Assembly (NCBI RefSeq): GCF_002280785.1
Contig: NZ_NCEQ01000015.1
Span: 1 to 62,360 of the forward strand
Direction of reading: 5' to 3'
Source: Brevundimonas subvibrioides
Lineage (GTDB): Bacteria > Pseudomonadota > Alphaproteobacteria > Caulobacterales > Caulobacteraceae
Length of the DNA stretch: 62,360 nt
Below, one piece after another: positions 62,319 through 62,360 of this stretch. The number at the start of each line of letters is the position of its first letter. The stretch's first letter is position 1. The notes below the pieces were generated by a model, which was not told the origin of the DNA, made no database searches, and saw only the letters and a list, made by a program, of their open reading frames with translations. The position numbers and the translations under genes are program-made.

Positions 62319-62360
62319 CTAGAAGTTGATGCCGATGGTGGCGCGACGGTTCAGAGGCTC
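62319..62360 (-). CDS. C-terminal end of a third TonB-dependent receptor (partial)
   Basis: Fourteen codons on the minus strand encode EPLNRRATIGINF and stop TAG. The ending NRRATIGINF, with a terminal aromatic Phe, is characteristic of outer-membrane beta-barrels of the TonB receptor type. The rest lies beyond the right edge. Short evidence, hence moderate confidence. Confidence 0.6.
   Translation of the reverse strand, partial: EPLNRRATIGINF

Overview
The window is a high-GC (roughly two-thirds G+C), gene-dense stretch of an alphaproteobacterial chromosome. It is most likely from the Caulobacterales and probably Brevundimonas or a close relative. I infer this from gene content rather than a database match: TonB-dependent receptors of the caulobacter/sphingomonad type, a plant-type (GCS2) glutamate-cysteine ligase, a PutA without a DNA-binding domain beside an Lrp-type regulator, a trpF-trpB-trpA-accD order, PhaR, an entericidin-like lipopeptide and a deoxyhypusine-synthase-like protein near an ornithine decarboxylase. 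No rRNA, tRNA, CRISPR array, prophage or classical insertion sequence is visible. The content is mainly housekeeping and metabolism.

Layout. 1-10.2 kb: a truncated lepA, an RND efflux adaptor/pump pair, a TonB-dependent receptor and nhaA. 10.5-14.3 kb: selO, a DUF2975/XRE-regulator pair, a DoxX-like protein, a DUF2256 zinc-ribbon gene that overlaps it antisense, and a MerR regulator. 14.3-17.5 kb: two acyl-CoA dehydrogenases under that MerR regulator. 17.5-18.0 kb: a GIY-YIG nuclease gene enclosed by 40-bp inverted repeats. 18.0-23.0 kb: rsmE, a channel-like protein, gshA, an entericidin and a thiamine-diphosphate enzyme. 23.2-31.2 kb: a long minus-strand block (rsmC-like, rsuA, trpF, trpB, a secreted protein, trpA, accD, folC) interrupted by one secreted-protein gene on the other strand. 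31.7-35.6 kb: thiolase, a hemolysin-III membrane protein and phaR, a polyhydroxyalkanoate-related group. 35.7-39.1 kb: divergent ArnC-like and ArnT-like glycosyltransferases and HMG-CoA lyase. 39.1-44.0 kb: putA, its divergent Lrp-type regulator and a GT4 glycosyltransferase. 44.2-49.0 kb: a phosphonate-type ABC importer (phnCDE) with a PstS-like lipoprotein behind it and an unusual acidic, tyrosine-rich lipoprotein ahead of it. 49.3-56.6 kb: a polyamine region (ornithine decarboxylase, TM2 protein, deoxyhypusine-synthase-like enzyme, then aguB and aguA) interspersed with a PadR regulator, small secreted proteins and an acid-phosphatase-like protein. 56.8-62.4 kb: a second TonB receptor, a lipoprotein MsrA, a capsule-synthesis-type protein and the tail of a third TonB receptor.

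How it fits together. Putrescine can be made here from ornithine or, through AguA and AguB, from agmatine, and the deoxyhypusine-synthase homologue could join such amines into longer ones. The phn/pst-type genes suggest scavenging of phosphorus oxyanions. The thiolase, PhaR, acyl-CoA dehydrogenases, HMG-CoA lyase and PutA point to amino-acid and acyl-CoA catabolism with carbon storage.

Four long palindromic intergenic repeats (near 16.2, 23.1, 31.4 and 52.2 kb) lie next to gene ends. The most interesting items are the repeat-bounded GIY-YIG unit, the lipoprotein-phnCDE-pstS-like cluster, the polyamine region with a decarboxylase start codon in a hairpin loop, and an AccD that has lost its zinc-ribbon cysteines. 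I did not see a clear multi-gene defence system or other wholly new system.
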